Of a DNA stretch of 64,000 nucleotides, positions 1 to 14,280 are shown piece after piece. Source of the DNA: Laetiporus sulphureus 93-53 (Eukaryota > Basidiomycota > Agaricomycetes > Polyporales > Laetiporaceae). A program made the position numbers and the translations under genes. The stretch is from the NCBI RefSeq assembly GCF_001632365.1, contig NW_024468519.1, forward strand, positions 320,831-384,830. Direction: 5' to 3'. Numbering within the stretch: position 1 is the first letter of the stretch; each line of letters begins with the position of its first letter. A model generated the notes under the pieces. That model was not told the DNA's origin and did no database searches. It worked only from the letters and a program-made list of their open reading frames with translations.

Positions 1-1249
1 CAGATCGCTCGTTCCTCCCATTGTGCAACTGCATTCCCATCTGGATCTCTTATAATATATGGAGGGGAACTGAAAGCGCGCATCCCCGTTGATTCGGCAA
101 ATGTGCAAGGGGATGGGGTAATCAAAGGATCGGTGCATCTCTTCGATGCTTCGTTGACGGATGGAGAACCAAAGAGCCACCTTCCACAAGGCTGGCGCAC
201 CATCTGCCCGTCGGTCAACGACATCAAGTCATCGGCCGAGTCTATTCCCGATGCGAGAGTAGGCGCTACAATGGTCCATGAAGGTGGAAACCTCTACATA
301 TGGGGCGGACGCGGAGGTGTCGACATGGCCCCGCTTGATTCCCCGCAAGTGGGCATATGGCGAGGCAAATTGAAAACAAATACCGCAGGCGGAGATAACC
401 GTATCGTTTGGGAACAGATTGGGGGACGTGGCATTCAGCCGGAGCCTAGGAGTTATCACACTGCCATTGCACATGAGGTACAGTGCAAGCCAATGCACAG
501 CGGACCTGCAAGTAACCCTTGTCCACATATAGGGAAGGATATACATCCATGCAGGATGTCCCGTGTCCGGTCGGCTCAGTGGCCTTCACTCCTTTGACGT
601 ACACAGTGGAAAATGGCAGGAACTTGCGTCAGGTCCTGACCCTGCTCGTGGTGGGACCTCCCTCGTGGCAGTGAAGCTGGAACATGAGGGATCGGCTTTG
701 CTCAGATACGGGGGTTAGCAGTTTCGTATCAAAGCGTTCATAGTCCGTGGCTCATCGTAATGAACAGGCTTTAGCGGATATGAACTACCCTCAGCTACGG
801 GTGTTTTAGACGTCTACACTGTTCGTGAGAACAAGTGGTACACAGTCGAGCCCGCTGCGGATCCGATTCATGGCCATCCGGGTGCCCGCTCCGTGCATGG
901 ATTCCAACGATTCCAGTCGACATCACCATCGCTTGCTTCAGCTGTTGCTGTACTATTCCATGGCGAGCGCGATGCGAGCAAGCTAGGGCACGCCGGCGCG
1001 GGGACATTCTGGGACGACGTCTGGCTGCTTCTCAAGGATAAGTCCAACGACAACACTGAAGGTTGGACATGGAAGAAGGTAGACATACTCAAAGCTGTGG
1101 AAGGCAGCATTGCGATACCGGAAGGCAGAGGTTGGTTTGCATCTGCTGAATACGTAGAGCGCGGGAACAGCAGGATCTTCATGCATGGCGGGCTGTTGTC
1201 ATCCAATGAAAGAAGTGACGAACTATGGCAACTAGAGATTGAGCAGTAG
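1..1249 (+). CDS. kelch-repeat beta-propeller protein, 5' end outside the window
   Basis: The reading frame is open from base 1, so the gene begins upstream. Three or more exons can be joined: bases 1 to about 477, about 561 to 717, and about 770 to the TAG at 1247-1249. The protein shows spaced kelch blades: RSSHCATAF followed by LIIYGGE, then GATMVHEGGNLYIWGGRGG, then PRSYHTAIAHE, then GLHSFDVHSGKWQEL, and a last blade RIFMHGGLL with DELWQLEI. This pattern of a Gly-Gly pair followed by an aromatic or Trp about 10 residues later is typical of six- or seven-bladed galactose-oxidase-like propellers. No catalytic copper ligands or extra domain can be seen in this part, so it is probably a binding scaffold, and a catalytic role cannot be judged. 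The next gene converges from the right with only 163 bases between stop codons. Confidence 0.75.
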
Positions 1250-1412
1250 CATTCCGTACACAGTCCAGCAATGTATGTAGTAGTTAGCTTCCGTGAGTAT
1301 CAACCCGCCTAAGCCTCTTCTATTGCAGGTCAGGTGGCGAGGAGGATGTATTGACCGCTTGTGCCCGCCGATCTAGCTCTGTATTGAAGCGTTCCTATAT
1401 GCAACAATGTGC

Positions 1413-4400
1413 TCAGTGAAATGCATCGATCGTCACTCGTACCAGTGTCGAACGTACGATTCTCTCGAAACCAACAAGAGCGCCGAAGGCGTCCAGTCGT
1501 TCCTGAACCGTCATGCCTAGGAACTCGTCCAAAGACACTTGCGAGAGGATGATCGATGCAGCGAAGGAGTTCATCCCATCAACTTGAGCTAGATCTGGCT
1601 CACCCTGTAGACAGACACGTATGAGTTGATTCAGGTAGTTGCACAAGGTTATCACCGACGTCTTGCTCATCCAAGTCGAGCCATTCGCGGCTACCCCACA
1701 GCACGTTTCCGAGAGGAGTTCTGCTCTGGGCCTGATCACCGAAGCGCCTCACAAGCAGTGCAGCCTCCTCGACACTTGAGGCGAAGGCGCAGGAAATGAC
1801 TGAGCCTGAGCATTTTGATTGATATGCATCGGCAATGTTCAGATATCTGCGCATCTTCTTCACAGCCTTAATGATAAAGGGAGGAAAGGGATAGAGCATC
1901 ACTCCTGGAGTTCCTTTTATCTCCCTGTAGGCATGGCTCGATGGGAATCCTTCGAAGAGCACCAGAACTCGCATGAATCGCCAAGAGAGCTCAGATAGTG
2001 TCCTTGTAAGATCCTCCAGTTGCGAAGGTAGAGATGCCAAAGACGAGAACAGCACGGCAGTCTCGGCATCTAGGATGAGATGTACTCCACCGAGAGACTC
2101 GCGTTCGATCAGGTCAATGGCGCATTGTGCCGATGTCAGATAACGAACAAGAACCCGTTTGTGGATGAGATCGATAGACGCCAGGTACCGATGCACGCTG
2201 CCTGGCGAGGTGACGTCCGAGAGGCACAACGTACGAGCATCAAGCAACTCTTCAGGTATGCTATTACAATGCGACGGAGGATCCTGCGTATTGGCAGACC
2301 GGCATTCTGTGTCTGTTGTCGTCGGCTTCACAGAGGCAGGTTCCGACCGGGCAGGACTGCCGACTTTGAGCGTACTTTCAGTCGGACGTTTTCCTTTGAG
2401 GCCCAAGAAAATAGTCATTGACTGCTTTGCGAATGACATAGGTGATGGCTGGTTCGAAGTAGGTGGCGTAGCAGGTTTCCTCAAAGTCGTAGGGGAGCAT
2501 CGAGGTGCTGCCAGAGGTAACTGAAACAGGTCAACAGAGGTCTCAGCAGACAGGTGGCCAAGATCAAGCGAGCTCAGAGACATATGATCCTGTTCCGTCG
2601 TGAATGAAGTTGACGGATTGAATGAATGCAACGGGCGCGGAGCGCAATTAGCCTGTTGATGGTCAATTGGCGAGTGGACAGCATCTGTGGGAGGGGAATC
2701 GTTTGCGATCAAGCCATCGGGCGCATTGGCATCTTCATGACGAGACAGCAAAGTATCGAGGGGGTCCAGGTGGCATTCAAGGCAACTCAAGCGAGGATCC
2801 TGAGCGTTGTGAGGTCCCTTCAGCCATTGAGGACGAGAAACAGGAGGACTGGGGTCGCAACAAAGCTGATGTATTGGGTCAACGTCCGCGAAGAGATCTC
2901 CGTCAATGTCTGGACCTTCGAATCCTTCAGCTTCAGACGCCAAGTTCGTGAACATCCTCTTCTCGTCATCAAGCGCATGTGACAAATCAATGAAGATGCC
3001 AGAGTCTTCTATCATCAAGCCGTCTACGGGGTCTGCTGAACTGTAAACATATTCGTTGTATGTGGCTTCAAGTCTTATGCGCTTCGGTGGATGAACAGCA
3101 TGTTCGCTGATGTCGTCCACATGGTAGCCTTGATTATTCTCTGAATCGCTGGAATGTAGTTCTTCATTTTGGCGGCTGACATCAAGCACTATTATGCGCC
3201 TTTGGTTGATTATTGTATGGTCGTCGTCGAACCCAGTAGACAGCTTGCCAAATTTGTCCGTCAGACATTCGTCAGACCAACACTTACGCAGCGACGGACA
3301 AAAGCTTGGGTCCTTCTTGAAATCTGTCTCTGATATCGGTGCTTCGTCGGCTTTGTGCATTATCTCCGTCAAGGTCCTCTCATCGACGTGTAATCCTTTG
3401 ACTAGAGCGCAGCTAATGTTTTCAGCAACCTCTGTTACCTCTTCGTCAGTCGGGATAGTCGGGCCATATTTGAATGGCCTTCCATGATCATGAACATCAG
3501 TACGCCTGGTGAGACCGAATCCAGGATGCACCTCCATGATAGCTCTATATTGAGCAACTGCAGCCCCTTCACTTTCCTCAGAAACCCTGACCCTGAGTTG
3601 GGCCGAGCATCCTCTACGTCAGCTTGCTCACCAGGCATGGCGGTAGGTGGCTTCGGCGGGGCAAGGAGCTCCTGTAATCTGCTCGGTAAGAAAACACCGT
3701 TCGAGGGTGGATGTTCATTCGGAGGCCGAAGAACGGGGACTGTCAACAAATTATGGCATTCAGTTTACACGCGTGCATAAAACGGCCCGCACCGTCCATC
3801 AGCATAGTCTCTTTTTCATCAAGCTTTTCTCGCAGGATTACACCATGAAGGTCATCCTCATCAAAGGGGATCCCGCATAACTTCTCCATTGTGGCTTCGA
3901 GATCACAACTCGGGTCGTCCGAGAAGACGTTGAATGTCCACCGTCTGTCGCCAGTAACTGCCGCATCGCCATCCTCTAGGGTAGAAGGCGGTTGCCCTAG
4001 CATAGATGAGCTTACGGTCCTATGCGCGGAGGAAGGCCGAGACTTCGGTGTGGTGACTACATTGGGTTCTGTCTTTCCGGCAGCGGATCTGGAAATCAGC
4101 GGGGAGAGGAATGTTGAGAGGCTGCATATCGTGACATTAACGATGAATCCATCTTGCGACGTTTGTGACTGTGAGAACAAATGCACCTTTGGCCTTCACC
4201 GAGCATCGGGGGCTTGCTCTGCGCGTTTCCGATCTTCTGTGATCGGGAAAGCTCATATTCCTCTGTGGCAATAGGTCAATATATGCGCATATAATGCGTG
4301 CCCTCCAGGAATGAGAACACTGATGACCCGCACTCACCCATTTTGGCGGACATCAGAGACTGGACGAACGGCTCGTCGCTCGTTGGCGAGGCCAAGAAAA

Positions 4401-5593
4401 GTTCATCAACATCGCTCGAGCTGTCTCCCAGCGATGGAGTGCCAGCTGTGAGCGGGGACGAGGGTATCCGAAATGCTTCTGATAGTCATCCTTGAGCTGT
4501 TAGATCTCATTTCGATCATCATCAAGGGCAGCATTTCTTACGCCATCCATCGACAACAACCATATGTTGTTTGTACGGCTCTTCGTCTTCTTCGTCTTTG
4601 AATTCCACCGGACGCAAAAGGGAATGTAATTCTTTGACTGAGCTGATGCCTGATGGACGCTTGAACGAGGTCTCAGAATCTTCAGATCCGTGCCCTGGCC
4701 ATCGGCTTCTAGCAAAAAGTGGCGGAGAAGCTGGCTCTGGAAATGCGAGGGGCGGAGAGTCGGCTCGAAGAAATCCGTCCACGTGGGGAGAGACAGCCGA
4801 TGAATCATTCGGTCTTGATGCAGGATGTACTGATTTAATGAGGCCAATCACTTCGCCGTGTATCTGAGCATTCATGGGGAGCTTGAAACAACTAAAAAAA
4901 TTACTGATCGTGTCAGCGCACAATGTTTATAACGGAGGACTTACAGTACTTCCGCCAGATCTACCGGCTGCTCATCTTGAATGTCCCTGGACGCTACCGG
5001 TCGTATTCCACTAAATTTGAGAATATTCTGCTGTGAACGAGGAAGGGCCTTCACAGCCAGCTGAGAGCCTCTCTTTGGAGTCTCTCTAATGGAGCGCGTA
5101 GTGAGTATATGAGATATGGGACGTTCGAGACGCAGCCGTTCATAACTGTCTGCATCAAGTGTCATAAAGACATTATATTCGCATTTGAGGCTCGCATACC
5201 GTCTTCGTCATCGTTCCAGCACTTTTCTGTAGCGCACTTTCCAGAATAATGAAGACAAGATTTGATGTATTGCAGATTTTTTGCTCCCGCTGACCAATTT
5301 TCCTCGAACTGCACCGACGCTTGTGTGCCCCATCTTCTTAATAGTACATCGAGAGGCTCGACAGGCAAGAATGGATCGTTTGAAATAGTAGTGGAGACGG
5401 GTTGCAGAGTATCAGAAAGGAGCTGATGGACGGAACTGAGACACTGGAATCGTCTGACTCGTGTAAGGCGTACCTCCGAGACTGCATCATGAGTCCAAGC
5501 AACATAGTCAGTCGTCAGGTGAGTGAGCGCATAGTCGAACAGCAGCTTGCGGATGTGGTTTCGTAGCACCGATTCTCCAGCGGTAGCATCCAT
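1413..5593 (-). CDS. SHOC1/ZIP2-like meiotic crossover protein (XPF-like domain plus helix-hairpin-helix)
   Basis: A multi-exon minus-strand gene starts at the ATG at 5591-5593 (MDATAGESVLRNHIRKLL) and ends at the TGA at 1413-1415. The largest exon (about 1600-3520) holds a long acidic, Ser/Pro-rich middle, then an ordered block with VHLILDAETAVLF and RVLVLFEGFPSS, which looks like the beta-strand core of an XPF/ERCC4-type nuclease fold without its catalytic ERKxxxD motif. The last exon carries VDGMNSFAASIILSQVSLDEF and ERLDAFGALVGFERI, a helix-hairpin-helix of the XPF type. A catalytically dead XPF fold plus HhH is the signature of the meiotic ZMM proteins SHOC1 (animals, plants) and Zip2 (yeast), which partner Spo16 to stabilise crossover intermediates. 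Family assignment is from memory of these patterns. A FANCM or EME1 relative is the main alternative. The start lies 266 bases from that of the divergent phospholipase gene, so the two probably share a promoter. Confidence 0.55.
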
Positions 5594-5859
5594 CGCTTCT
5601 GGAGATGTAGGTACTGACCCAGATGAACGTCGGAACGACCATGCACTGCAAAGTACTGTACAAGGGGATGCGTTTGGCGCCCGCAATCGAACGCGTGTGG
5701 GACGCGTTACGGGCGGATCACGTGGGTCGTGTTTTGCATTTGAGGCACGGAGGGCGTGCGAGACTGCGAGTGGGGGTCTGTGGACGCGGTCTCACAGCTG
5801 GAGTCACCTCGATACGACAACGAGACGACCTTCTTTGCCTGCACTCCACGGCCCGCACA

Positions 5860-7395
5860 ATGTCAGACCATCGTCTCCGTGTAGTCACCCTCAATTGCTG
5901 GTGAGTCTAACCATTCGCCGACAGTAGTAGGACGAGACTCACAATACATGGCAGGGGTCTGAAATACGTCTCCAAGCATAGGAAAGAACGCATTGCTGCC
6001 ATCGCAGATGTGCTAGCTTCATCTGACTACGATGTCGTAATCCTACAAGAAATATGGGTGTACAGCGACTACGAGTATGTCCGCTCGGCGGTCTCCAAGA
6101 ATATACCATACTCGAAGTTCTTCTATAGGTGAGTGGTCCGGACCGCTCACGTACGTCCATGACCTCACTTTGTAACAGCGGAGCTTTGGGAGCAGGTCTC
6201 GCCATATTCTCCCGCTTCCCGATAATTGGTGCCACCATCCATCCGTACTCTCTGAATGGCTCTCCCATCGAAGTAATCCAGGGAGATTGGTTTGTCGGCA
6301 AAGCCGCCGCCAGTGTACTCCTCTCCCATCCCATCCTGGGTCAGGTTCAGATATTCAACACCCATGTACGCATTCTTATCCACCTGCTGACGCCCACGCT
6401 GACCCAGCACCTGCCAGCTCTTCGCTCCTGGCGGTGACTCCGGTCCCAGCCATCTCCAAGCTCACCGTCTAGTGAACGCTTGGGAATTCGCCAAACTCGT
6501 GCGGCAGGCCGCAGAGGCTGGTCGGTATGTCATCGCCGCGGGCGACTTCAACAGCACGCCGTCCTCGCTGCCCATGACTATCATCCGGGACCATGCCGCG
6601 GTCAAGGACGCCTGGGTCGCCTCCCATCCGAACACGCCGCCGACCATGCAGCCGTCCCCGCGCGATGCGGTGCACGACCACGGCATCACCGCGGATTCAC
6701 CGCTGAACTCGTTCTCCGTGGGCAAGAGGCTCGAGCCCATCGCGCGCAAGTTCCATGGGAAGAGGCTGGACTATATCCTGTATCGCCAACCTAGTAATAA
6801 CAATGGAAAGGCTCCCACGCTGAAGTGCATGGATACTCGCGTCGTCTTCACAGAACTGGTGCCGGGCAGAGACTTCTCGTTCTCGGACCACTTTGGAGTG
6901 GAGGCGACCTTCGAGATCACGCCCGTGAACGACGACTCACAAGACGACTCACCCGACCCGCCCAGTCCATATGCAAACCATTCTGCCGACTCCTCGGCAC
7001 CCTCCGTCGTTCTCATTGCTACCGCCAACCCCTCATCCATCCCCGCCGACGCGCTCTCCACCGACTCTATCACGGAAGTCCTGCACTCGCTCATGGCGTG
7101 CTACCGCTTCTCGATCTATCGCGCGCGCTCGCAGCTCACCGTCTTCGGGGTGTGCATTATGCTCCTGCTCGTCATTCTCGTCGGTTCGCCGTGGCTCCCG
7201 CCCTCGTGGCTCAACACTTTCGTCATCTTCCTCACTATCTTCCTCGCATGGCTTGCGACGACGTTCCTCTATGTCGGTTTCGTGTACGGTCGCTGGGAGG
7301 TCAACGCGCTCACAAACGTGATCGAAGAGCTGGAGATCTATCGGAACAGTCTGCTGGACCAGCAGAGTCGCCTGCAGGCGAACGCAAGAGGATGA
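5860..7395 (+). CDS. ISC1: inositol phosphosphingolipid phospholipase C (neutral sphingomyelinase family)
   Basis: Four exons join cleanly: 5860-5900, 5955-6128, 6179-6365 and 6418-7395, giving 459 residues. The start is the ATG of MSDHRLRVVTLNCW, the usual beginning of the endonuclease/exonuclease/phosphatase fold. In order follow VVILQEIWV (metal-binding Glu), SGALGAGLAIFSRFPI, GDWFVGKAA, VQIFNTHLFAPGG, VIAAGDFNSTPSS (catalytic Asp/Asn), KRLDYILYR and the final FSDHFGVEA (catalytic Asp-His). The C-terminus has two hydrophobic segments, around residues 380-400 and 405-430, ending in a charged coiled stretch. Fungal Isc1 hydrolyses inositol phosphosphingolipids to ceramide and is membrane bound through two C-terminal segments, which matches what is seen. 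No motif is missing, so this should be an active enzyme. All four exon joins preserve frame. Confidence 0.92.
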
Positions 7396-7663
7396 ATCAA
7401 TTGATTGGACTAGTCAATGACAGAGAGATCTACGGACTGCTAGGTAATGCTACTGTATCGTGGAGACATTGCGGAACTTACACCTACACCACATGGTACA
7501 TTACTTTTGAATGCGCATGCGATACAACACAACAGACAGTGAAAGTATTACTAAGTACGTGCCAGTGTCAGATAATGGACATGAATAATGGTATGCAGAA
7601 GAAACGTTACCACCTTTCAGTAAACGTCTTTCTCGTGAGGAACGAGACCCCATCCTCAGCACT

Positions 7664-10217
7664 CTATGAATCCTTGTTAATTGACGACATCGTCTGCGAG
7701 CGCCGGCGCCGCCGGTACTCCTGCGACTTAAGCGTCGCTGTCTCCTGCACAGGCCCGGAGCTCGCATACTGCTGTATGAGCGAGTGGACGTCGGGGTGGC
7801 TGCGCTCGGACCGGCGGATCGACGGTGGCGGCACGGGCTTCAGCGAGGACATGCTCAGCGTTGACCTGCGCGACCTCGCTCTGGGAGATGGCGGCTCGTT
7901 TCCTTGCTCTTCATGTGGGGGGTCGCTGAAGTAGTCCGTCGCAGACAGATACGACGCGCCCGCAATGATCGAGAGTGTCGAGCGAAGCCTCTTCAGCGAC
8001 GATCTCGGATTTACCTGCCCAGGCAAGAGCGTCTTGCTCTTCTCCCGGTCCGCCTTGCTCGCAGCTATCAAGACACTGTCGTCTCTGTTCTCGTCTTCAC
8101 TTCCAGCTGGCGTCGGCAGCTGAGCACTCCAGCTCATCTCCTCCTCACTCGGCGACGGCGAGACGTCCTCTTCCTCTTCCCCACCGTCCGCCTTGGCAGC
8201 AGTGCGCCCTGTCGCACTAATGTGTCCACAGATGTCCTCGGGGCGCGATATGCTCTCCGTGCCGTCGCCGCGCACGACGCGCGCGGCGTTGTTGTCGATC
8301 TCCTGCTCGAGGTTCTCTTCCGTCGAGCCTTCGAGAGCGCGCGGCGAGCGCTGCTGCCACTGCGGCAGGAAGTTCTGCACAAAATCACGACAGGAGAGAA
8401 ATGCCTGCTGAGACGCTTTGAAGAAAGGGAGACTTTGGAACACGTGGACCTGCACGAGGCACTACCTCAGATAATAGTCATAAATTGTAACATAGAAGAG
8501 ACGCACCGCGTCCGCATACAGCTCGTGCCGCACCTCAACGCCCGACATTTTCGCCTTGTGCGCAAACAGTGTGATCTCATCCCGAAGCACCTCGCACTCA
8601 CCTGCCTGCACGAGCATTGGCGGCAAGCCCTTCAGGTCGCCGAACAGCGGGCTCGCATATGGATGCGTGAGGTACTTCTCCATGTGTTCACCGAGGTAGC
8701 ACGCGATCGGGTTCAGGTGGTCGCCGGGAATCGGGCGCGGCACGATGTCGTATTCGGCGTTGCTATCCCACGAGTCGCAGCTCATCGTTAGGTCTACGTA
8801 CCGCACTTTAGTAGAAGTGCAGCTTTAGGGGGAATATTACGCACCGACCCACGGAGACATGAGGATGGCAGCAGATGGTAGGGGATAGTCATTGTCACGC
8901 AGGTACATCATCAGTGCGAGCGACAAAGCACCTCCTGCGCTGTCGCCTGCGACGATGATATTCTCCGGCGGTATATGCAGGTCGTCTACCAATCTCAGGT
9001 AGGCGGAAACTGCATCGTGTAGCGGACCAGGAAAGCGCGTTTCGGGGGCTAATCGGTAATCGAGAGCTGCGACGAGACGACTGCATCAGAAAGCATGGCT
9101 GAGGAAAGGAGGAACTGGTCATACCGAACACACGAGCATTCAAGTTCTTGGCGAGAGGGATTGTTACAAGTCTATGCGAGGCGGCGCTAGAAACGTAGTA
9201 TGCACCTGCACAAAGTTCAGCGTACGGTTTACTTCTGAGTAGAAGTGCAAGCAACCTACCTCCATGCAGGTACAGCACTACTATCTCCTTCCTCCGCGGA
9301 TGTTGCATCGACACAGGCGATGACCATCCGGCATCCTTGATCTTTTCCTTCTCTCTCGAGCTCGCCCTCACCGCCCTCCATTCCCTTTGCAGTCTCTGCC
9401 AAGTCCGTTTCCCGACTACCCATTCTCCCGACAACTCTCTAGTGCCGTCCTCCGCGGCATCAAAGTCGGCAAGGATACCCCGCAGGTTGCGTTTGCGTAC
9501 ACGGAAGGTTACTGGAGTGGCAAGTGCGTCGGATGGAAGAGGGATGTACCCGCCGATGCTCATGAGCATACGAATGAGCGCCTGTGGACAACATTGAGCT
9601 GATTCAGGACATGACCGGAAGCTCGGACTCACCATGTCACCGAGATGCGAGTGTGATCCGACATCTCGCATGATGCTCGTCAGTAACGTCATCTCAATTC
9701 CCCATGACTTTCGTCGAGGACCCCGAACATGGTACGATACGACATCCGATACCAACTCGGACGCTGGGAGAAGAAGTCGTCAGTATGGTTCAGCATCAGC
9801 GAGCAACGCGCTCAGGTCACGGCGCACAGCATATCCAGCGCACATCGGATGCATTCCAGATCACAATCTTCGCGTGCCTTGCACAATTCAATTCGCATCC
9901 GATGCACTTCCGCACCACATCCGGCAGCTCTTCTCGCCGCGAGGCTCCATGACTGTCGTCACCGAGTGATACTCACCTTTCATCGCTGCGAACGCGCCCA
10001 ACCTTCCAACCTGCCATATGCTGAGTGGTTGTCTCTCGCGCTGCTTGAGTGTCGGGTCACCCACGCGCGCGGAGGGAGGCAAACCGGGATTGTCGAAGTG
10101 TTGGAGGAGCTCCACTGGCGCAGCAGTGATCTTCTTCACGACGGAGGACGCGGGTGAGTCCGTTTTACCGTCTGCATCTGCGTCGATGGACCAGATGAGC
10201 GACAATGGCCATGTCAT
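7664..10217 (-). CDS. HSL-type alpha/beta hydrolase (esterase/lipase) with long C-terminal tail
   Basis: The gene starts at the ATG at 10215-10217 (MTWPLSLIWSIDADADG) and is cut by several introns. Visible in order are SWGIEMTLLTSIMRDVG, the oxyanion-hole motif LYLHGGAYYV (about 9275-9180), the nucleophile elbow IIVAGDSAGGALSLALMMYL (about 8980-8915), a strand reading AAILMSPW, the acid region LVQAGECEVLRDE and the histidine strand ELYADAVHVFQ, split by an intron near 8480. These are all parts of the hormone-sensitive-lipase (alpha/beta hydrolase fold-3) family. After the fold the last exon (from 8455) adds about 210 residues rich in Ser, Glu and Arg, including SSLKRLRSTLS and RSRRSTLSMSS, with no recognised domain. 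The tail looks disordered and may carry phosphorylation sites. The substrate cannot be predicted: short-chain esters or acylglycerols are both possible. Confidence 0.85.
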
Positions 10218-10997
10218 GGTGTGAGGGAGAGAAGAGGAGGCGGGCCAGTGCTAGACTGCAGTAGATCTGGGCACGAGTGGCGTCGAGTTATAGTGCGCGT
10301 ATGTATAACGAATTGGCTAGATAAGTAGGGTACTGGCTGTGGCAGAAGGACAGAGGCCGAATATCGCCTCTGACAGGGAGGAATGGCCCCCTCGTGCCAA
10401 TCACATGCCTCTGCGCCATCATGGCCACCTGGAGCCTCCTTGCTCTTTCTCCTCCTCAGCTCCCTCGAAACGCGTGCACACCACCATGCAGCGTCGTTGC
10501 GAGGAACTGGCCGTGATGTGCACATAGGTGTCACCACTCAATATTCAATCCCAGCAGGCAGGTCAGATGAGAGTCGTCACACGATCGCGGGGCAGTGAGC
10601 AACCCCCGACGTTCCCTCCGTTGCCCGGAGCTTGTCAAGTCACGCGCGCTACTGATGGGGACCCAAACGGTGTCGAGCAATAACTCCATAGTCTCATGCG
10701 CACATGCCGAAAAAGCGCTCGGACGGGTCTTTACAGCATAGTATGCAGCACACGGGATGTCTTGGAAGCTTCACAGAAGTGCAATTGGCGCGCGCACGTC
10801 CCCAAAAGACGGCGGTTCCTCCACTGAAAATTTGTCGACGACATATGTTAACGCTCGAGCACTCACATGAGCTCGACATGATGGTCCATTATCAAACTAG
10901 AATCATGGACAGCGCGCAAACACGCTGCGTACGCAAGTAAAAAGAATAGACATACAGCAACATGACACGACAGCACCTGCTGCAGAGAAGCAACCCC
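10218..10997. other. intergenic, promoter of the hydrolase and 3' flank of MetAP2
   Basis: About 780 bases without a supportable gene. The open frames here have no family features and no consistent splice partners. The stretch should hold the promoter of the minus-strand hydrolase at its left edge and the polyadenylation region of MetAP2 at its right edge. No clear TATA box stands out. Confidence 0.5.
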
Positions 10998-12760
<1,763 letters not shown>

Positions 12761-12972
12761 GGCTGGCGGAGGCTGGCGGTCGAATGGGGCGTTGAGCGTT
12801 AATGCAGTGGGAAGCAGCCTAAGAGCTGTGGACGGTGCAGGGACGGGTGCGTAGATTTCCGGCATGCCTGCAGCGGTCACATGCCAGATCAGCATCTTGG
12901 GCGCTTGCACTATGATCGGTCGGATACGTGTAAGCGCTAAAGGCGTCAAATCGCATTTGTTCCTGCGCCGAC

Positions 12973-14280
12973 ATGGCACAACATCTCACACCTCCAGAAT
13001 TACCTCCATTTCTCCGTCAGGTCTACGACTACGGCCACTCTACTTGTCTCTATGACGAGACGCAGCAGGACGATGCGCCGACCCTGTCCTCAAGTAGCTC
13101 TGCTCGGACATACGTGACGCTGACATTTGCTCAGTCTCTTGACGCGAAGATTGCTGGACCTGACGGAAAGCAACTAGCGCTGAGTGGGAGGGAGAGCATG
13201 ATTATGACACATTGGTGAGTGGTTTATGGTGATTCGTAGTTGTTAAGAGAAGTTCTATGCATGGTGATGTACATCCGAAATTTTCACGCATTGAGAGTGC
13301 TCTGTGATCTCTCCCCTCCTGTCCTCATTCTCTCTTGCAGATGTCCTTTCCGTAGATGCGCTTCTAGTAGCAGTCACTGCATAAATGCGCGCATATATGC
13401 GGTTATGTCGATCTATCTTCTTTATGACGGTTCTCAGCTCCGACGTTCATATCATGCCTTCTGACTCGTAGAAGACCAGGATGAGAACTCTGCATGACGG
13501 CATCCTCATCGGCATCGGGACCGCTTTGAACGATGACCCGCAGCTTAATAGTACGTGTCCATGTAATCGGATTGAACGAGGCGCATATACTGACAATTCT
13601 CGCTAGCCCGCCACCTTCCGCCGCTTCCTGCCGGCCTATACAGCCCGCAGGCTCGTTATAACGTACCAAGGCCAATCATTCTCGATGCACATTTGCGGCT
13701 ATCTCATGAATGCAAGCTCATCAAGAATTATCGAGCAGGAGATGGTAGGAGGCCGTGGGTCGTCTGCATGGGTGGGGCACAGGCTGCTCAGAGCGGTTGT
13801 GTGGCGAGGAGGAAGACATTGGAGAGTGCTGGGGTGCTCGTGATCCAGACTATCGGGAAAGATGGTGCGTGATAATCCATCCGTAATGTGTTGAGATTGA
13901 CATTTTTTGCAGGACTCGTATCAATAACCGATCTGCTCACACGTTTATACGAGATGGGCATTCATTCTTTGATGGTCGAAGGCGGGGCACGCGTAATCAA
14001 GTCATTCCTCGCAGACGCAGGCAAGCGGAGCGCGAACGGGAGCAAAACCAGTGTAGTTGACACCGTCGTCATCACAGTCGCGCCGACGTTGGTCGGGAAG
14101 GATGGAATAGGGTACGGATCCGATCTTGCCGCTTCGGAGGTAAGACTTACAAGCTCAGGAGCACGCAACGTTGATCTTGGGGCTGATAAATGGCTTTGTG
14201 CACAGTTGCCTGCACTGGAGCATGTCGAGACGCAGCTTTTCGGGCGAGATGCAGTGATTGCGCTGAGAGCAATTGACTGA
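12973..14280 (+). CDS. RIB7: 2,5-diamino-6-ribosylamino-pyrimidinone 5'-phosphate reductase, riboflavin biosynthesis
   Basis: Four exons join in frame: 12973-13214, 13480-13550, 13607-13864 and 13913-14280, giving 312 residues. The protein has the RibD C-terminal reductase fold: [20 protein letters not shown], then [20 protein letters not shown] with LNTRHLPP completed exactly across the second intron, [10 protein letters not shown], and [19 protein letters not shown] near the C-terminus. This is the fungal NADPH-dependent enzyme of the second step after GTP cyclohydrolase II, acting in the cytosol. There is no deaminase domain, as expected for fungi where Rib2 carries that activity. The start ATG lies only 212 bases from the MetAP2 start on the other strand, so the two housekeeping genes appear to share a bidirectional promoter. 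Confidence 0.93.

Noticed and set aside
103..597. Kelch gene starting at 103
   Set aside because: The codon at 103 is GTG, and the frame is open to base 1 with clear kelch sequence, so it is an internal exon rather than a start.
12761..12979. Longer N-terminus of MetAP2 starting at 12979
   Set aside because: It would overlap the start of the divergent RIB7 gene and its sequence has no MetAP2 character; the ATG at 12760 begins the typical acidic part.
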